Shown one piece after another: positions 60,725 through 64,000 of a stretch of DNA of 64,000 nucleotides. The notes below the pieces were generated by a model. The model was not told where the DNA came from and made no database searches. It saw only the letters and a list, made by a program, of their open reading frames with translations. Numbering within the stretch: the first letter of the stretch is position 1; every line of letters starts with the position of its first letter. The position numbers and the translations under genes were made by a program. Origin of the DNA: an uncultured Lachnospiraceae bacterium (GTDB lineage Bacteria; Bacillota; Clostridia; Lachnospirales; Lachnospiraceae); NCBI GenBank assembly GCA_910584915.1, contig CAJUDM010000002.1, forward strand, positions 1-64,000. Reading direction: 5' to 3'.

Positions 60725-61010
60725 TGCTTTTATCCCATGTTCAATAAACAAAATAATATAAATTAATAAGTTAAACGAACCTCTAAATTTCTCACCTGCA
60801 AATATTGGGATATGTCTATCTTTTTTACCGCACCGTCTCCTTCTCCACACTATATAGAGGAGCATACCAGTTTTGCCGTGATATCTGTATGAATTATTAT
60901 CACGCGCAAAAGAAAGTTTCATTATCATCCTGATATGTGCTACAATAGAGAAAATTATATTGTTATCAGAGGATCCGCTTATGGAAAATATGACTTCTCC
61001 TCAGACAGAG
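60725..61010 (+). repeat. 5' block shared with the AAA-ATPase gene (copy 2)
   Basis: The 60725-60779 and 60908-61010 pieces match 57339-57392 and 57463-57566. Here the pieces are 128 bases apart instead of 70, so an extra stretch (about 60780-60907) was gained or the other copy lost it. The block ends about ten codons into the sulfatase gene. The rest of the 60651-60980 gap is AT-rich without a gene. Confidence 0.75.
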
Positions 61011-63395
61011 GTTCTAAATATGGGCGTATTTAAGAAATTGTTTTCAGGACTGACACGATCAAAATTATTGATCATTTTAGCCTGTGTTTTTTCTAGTCTT
61101 TTTATAACAGCCTATGTAAATTTTTATGTGTTGGACTCTTTCTGGCTGTGCCTGCCTGTATTTGTTTGCATTCTCGCTGTATTCGGAGTCCTTTCGTACA
61201 CTGCCGGTCGGCTCTTCAAGGCTGCTCTGCGACCTAAAACTCTATTGTTGTCCATGGCTGTTGCTATTTTAGTCTTAGCCGGATACAAGGATATTTTTTT
61301 CCCATCCAAGCAGAAGGTAGATTTCTCACTGGTTGCCGAGACGGCGGGCGAAATCTGCCTGTACAAGGTGATGGTTGATGGGGAAAGCGTCCCTGTGGGG
61401 CAGGCAGAAGTGGTGGAGAATTCTGGCTGGCTACACCGGGAGCAATGGGACAATTTTATGATCTGGCCCGAAGCAGACGGAGTTGAAAACCGCCTGACAA
61501 TGCGTTTTTTTGCCGAGGAAGTCCATTTTGGTTTTCCGTATACTCCCTATGCCGGCAGTGTTACCATCGAATCTTCTACAGGAGAAAGCGGTACATGGGA
61601 TTTGAGCTGCCCGGAATGGACTGAGGGAGAAGAGGTAAAATATGCAGACTTTTCCTTCGACTGTCATCGTGTCTATTCATTGTTGGAACTTCTGCTTTAT
61701 AGCCTTAGCAATTTGTCAATTATTGTTTTCCTCTGTTCATATTTCTTATGTGCTGTTGATCTGATCCTGCGAAATAGTCGAGGGCGAATAGAGTTTCTCT
61801 CGATTTCAGAGTATCACCAAAAGCAGATCAATCAGAACACGAACAACGCTCGTTCTCAATGGATGAGAATCTTTGAAACATCTCGTTTTTTACTGTTTGT
61901 AGTAATATGTTTTTTTCTGCTGTTGGTTTTGTTTTCGGAGAAATGGTTTCTGGACACATGGGATTCCAACATCGAGTTTTCAACGATAGTTTATCAACTC
62001 TTTTCTCCGTTAAAGGGTACGAGTTCAGAAGTAATGCAGTCTTACTTAAAGAGTTGTGTCTATCCTACTTTTGCAATAATAATCCTTTGTTGTGCCGTTT
62101 TCCCTGTCATCCGAAGATTCGTGTTCTTCTGGGAGACCAGAATCGGGGAGCGAAAGGTATGTCTCTCCTCGGAAGGTCCCCATCGAAAGGCTTTTTTCCG
62201 TCTTGGATCAGCGCTGGCATGGGCTGCAATGTGTTGCCTTATTTGGGTGCAGGCGGTGGAGATGGGCGCGGCGGATTATATTGCGCAGATCACGGAGCGT
62301 TCTGCTATTTTTGAAGAAGAGTATGTCAGCCCCAGAGATGTAACCATCTCCTTTCCGGAAAAAAAGAGGAATCTAGTTCTCATCTATTTGGAAAGCATGG
62401 AAACGACCTTTGCGTCTGTGGGGGTCGGTGGTGGAAAACCGGCAAACTACATTCCAGAACTGACAGAACTGGCATTTGACAACCTTTTCTTCTCGAGTGA
62501 CGAGAATCTTGGCGGTGGGTACCAAGCCAACGGGGCTGGATGGACCATGGCAGCACTGTTGGCAGGCTCATCAGGTGTCCCATATAAGCTTGGCATTGCA
62601 AATAACGCTGCGGGCAAGTATGAGGAATTCTTGCCAGGCCTTGTCTCAATGGGAGATATCCTCCTGGAGAACGGATACCGAAACTACTTCATGTGTGGCT
62701 CTGACATAGCTTTTGCAGGGCGGGAGGACTACTTTCAACAGCATGGCGATTACACCTTAATAGATCTCAATACGGCAAGAGAGGTGGGAATCGTTCCAAG
62801 TAATTATGACAATGACTTCTGGGGAATGGAGGATGAGAAACTCTTTGTATTTGCGAAGGATAAACTGTCCGAAATTTCTGCCGCAGGTACTCCGTTCAAC
62901 TTTACTCTGCTGACCGTCGACACGCACCGTCCTGACGGGTATATATGTAGTTCCTGTGAGGAACAATACGAGGAACAATATGCGAATGCGCTGGCCTGTT
63001 CCAGTCGGCAGACGGCAGACTTTTTGGCATGGATGCAAGAGCAGGACTGGTACGAAGACACCACAGTTATCATCGTAGGGGATCACCTGAGTATGAAAAA
63101 GGATTTCTGGGATGATATAGGAGACTATGAAAGAGATATCTATAACTGTTTCATCAACCTGCCCGACAGCCTGTCCGATGCAAGGACAACAAACCGTGTC
63201 TTCACGGCTTTAGACCTGTTCCCCAGTGTTCTGGCGGCGATTGATGTAGAAATAGAGGGAGAGAGACTAGGTCTTGGAGTAAACCTGTTCTCAGAAGAGG
63301 AAACAGTACCGGAAAAGATGGGGATAGAAGAGTTCAATTATGAGTTGGGGCTCTATTCTGCTTACTATTTCAGGCATTTTATTGCCGGAAAGTGA
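60981..63395 (+). CDS. Sulfatase-fold phosphoglycerol transferase-like membrane protein
   Basis: 804 residues. An N-terminal membrane part (several helices between about 25 and 110, further ones near 225-250, 300-325, 355-380, 415-430) is followed by an extracellular sulfatase domain. NLVLIYLESMETTF, then the nucleophile-like Thr522 in NGAGWTMAALL, and VIIVGDHLSM near the end are typical of alkaline-phosphatase-type phosphoglycerol transferases; the GWT-containing stretch is nearer to OpgB/MdoB than to LtaS. The first codons (MEN.TSP) come from the shared 5' block; an internal ATG at 61020 with GAGG could be the ancestral start. Probably adds phosphoglycerol to a surface glycan. Confidence 0.82.
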   Translation: MENMTSPQTEVLNMGVFKKLFSGLTRSKLLIILACVFSSLFITAYVNFYVLDSFWLCLPVFVCILAVFGVLSYTAGRLFKAALRPKTLLLSMAVAILVLAGYKDIFFPSKQKVDFSLVAETAGEICLYKVMVDGESVPVGQAEVVENSGWLHREQWDNFMIWPEADGVENRLTMRFFAEEVHFGFPYTPYAGSVTIESSTGESGTWDLSCPEWTEGEEVKYADFSFDCHRVYSLLELLLYSLSNLSIIVFLCSYFLCAVDLILRNSRGRIEFLSISEYHQKQINQNTNNARSQWMRIFETSRFLLFVVICFFLLLVLFSEKWFLDTWDSNIEFSTIVYQLFSPLKGTSSEVMQSYLKSCVYPTFAIIILCCAVFPVIRRFVFFWETRIGERKVCLSSEGPHRKAFFRLGSALAWAAMCCLIWVQAVEMGAADYIAQITERSAIFEEEYVSPRDVTISFPEKKRNLVLIYLESMETTFASVGVGGGKPANYIPELTELAFDNLFFSSDENLGGGYQANGAGWTMAALLAGSSGVPYKLGIANNAAGKYEEFLPGLVSMGDILLENGYRNYFMCGSDIAFAGREDYFQQHGDYTLIDLNTAREVGIVPSNYDNDFWGMEDEKLFVFAKDKLSEISAAGTPFNFTLLTVDTHRPDGYICSSCEEQYEEQYANALACSSRQTADFLAWMQEQDWYEDTTVIIVGDHLSMKKDFWDDIGDYERDIYNCFINLPDSLSDARTTNRVFTALDLFPSVLAAIDVEIEGERLGLGVNLFSEEETVPEKMGIEEFNYELGLYSAYYFRHFIAGK

Positions 63396-63429
63396 TGCTC
63401 CGGGCAACGCCTCAATTTTATTCTCGAAG

Positions 63430-63619
63430 CTGCTTTCTTGCCGAGATTTTTTTCAGGTTTTACCGGCACAGTAATATCGATCATATGATAATACTGACTA
63501 TTGTCTTCCAACCACAATACATCGATCAGGTATTCCATCAGCTGATACCTCCGGCGCCTGAGCGGAATATTTTCATCCTTGATCTCATATCCCTCATCAC
63601 CACAGGGAGAAATGGAGAT
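63430..63619 (-). pseudogene. Possible coding relic after the membrane-protein stop
   Basis: Directly downstream of, and in the same frame as, the stop of the minus-strand membrane protein, the sequence reads on without a stop: CGDEGYEIKDENIPLRR, RRYQLMEYLIDVLW, LEDNSQYYHMIDITVPVKP. It has protein-like composition but no ribosome site, and its far end collides with the sulfatase gene. I cannot name a family. Either a relic of a truncated gene or chance. Confidence 0.3.
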
Positions 63620-64000
63620 TTATTCTGACGATCCTATATCCTCTGCACCCACATTCTTTTTATAAAAAACTGCCGTTATCAGAAACGGAATACAGCAAAA
63701 CAGCGCATATATATATCTAAACTCAGAATACACCGGTGTGGATACCAACAGCGAGATCACAATCGAGATCAACGGTATCGTCAGAAAAAGTCCTTCCCTA
63801 TTTCTGCGTACAATGCATAAAGCCATCAGTATAAGCACAATCCACACATGAAAACCAATACTCAGAAAAATTTGTAAAACAGGATTATCTGTGTATATCC
63901 AAAGATACTTATCCATCGCCTGCTTCATGAGCGGTACATGTACAATGCGTTCTGCCCCTATATCGTTTTCAACCACCTGGTCCACCCACCACCAGTAGAA
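63620..64000 (-). CDS. Polytopic membrane protein, 3' end only
   Basis: The last 126 residues of a gene continuing beyond the right edge, entering as FYWWWVDQVVENDIGAERIVH, then three or four hydrophobic segments (LQIFLSIGFHVWIVLILMAL, TIPLISIVISLLVST, YIYALFCCIPFLITAVFY). The pattern of a periplasmic-type loop followed by closely spaced helices, ending just past PVYSEFRYIYALFCC, resembles DUF6020 and other lipid-linked glycan membrane proteins; I offer that only as a possibility. It is convergent with the sulfatase gene, 225 bases between. Confidence 0.6.
   Translation of the reverse strand, partial: FYWWWVDQVVENDIGAERIVHVPLMKQAMDKYLWIYTDNPVLQIFLSIGFHVWIVLILMALCIVRRNREGLFLTIPLISIVISLLVSTPVYSEFRYIYALFCCIPFLITAVFYKKNVGAEDIGSSE

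Overview
The window reads as chromosome of a motile, spore-forming Clostridia, most likely family Lachnospiraceae. This rests on gene content, not on a marker phylogeny. The evidence is a BofA sporulation gene next to a YaaL-type gene, a flagellin with a FliS-like chaperone, a full Tad/Flp pilus locus with DUF5702, DUF6382-FHA and DUF6240 proteins, oxygen-sensitive two-subunit fumarase, strong AGGAGG ribosome sites and TTGACA-N17-TATAAT promoters. Most genes lie on the minus strand.

Left part (1-10.3 kb). Two rRNA-type promoters fire leftwards off the window, preceded by a tRNA-Ser gene. Next comes a run with two consecutive copies of an HscC-type Hsp70 plus membrane-anchored J protein pair (521-6389). 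It lies directly downstream of fumB and, across a 311-base spacer, fumA. A HIT protein, a flavodoxin-SCP2 fusion and a rhomboid protease follow.

Tad and motility region (10.4-26.6 kb). One minus-strand locus carries two prepilin peptidases, TadZ-like, CpaF, TadB, TadC, a Flp pilin, DUF5702, two TadE-like proteins and an FHA protein. A 29-bp-stem inverted repeat splits the pilus genes. Then come bofA/yaaL, fliS-like, flagellin (with a CsrA-like leader hairpin) and a 1024-residue DUF6240 protein.

Middle (26.7-46.1 kb). Housekeeping genes (glgB, rsmA, tatD, ilvE, rlmI-like, alkD-like), a TPR protein ending in a degenerate AAA domain, tRNA-Lys and tRNA-Pro, an AraC regulator, and a four-gene glycan cluster on the plus strand (FAD oxidoreductase, two GT2 enzymes, DegT aminotransferase). 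A palindromic repeat with ends AACAGTTCAGCC is scattered through the region; one copy (31610-31792) has the shape of a small MITE.

Right part (46.2-64 kb). A six-gene operon encodes a creatinase/M24-fold hydrolase, a ribose-type ABC importer and a ROK regulator. An orphan MetQ lipoprotein is preceded by a LysR regulator. A DUF4422 protein is followed by a rearranged stretch with two different AAA ATPases and an OpgB-like sulfatase. The promoter and first codons of the first AAA gene are repeated in front of the sulfatase gene. The window ends inside a membrane-protein gene.

The items I consider most worth following are the doubled Hsp70/J cassette, the palindromic repeat family, the shared 5' block of the AAA and sulfatase genes, the metal-site loss in the M24-fold enzyme of the ABC operon, and the flagellin leader hairpin. 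No CRISPR array, phage or complete insertion sequence was seen.
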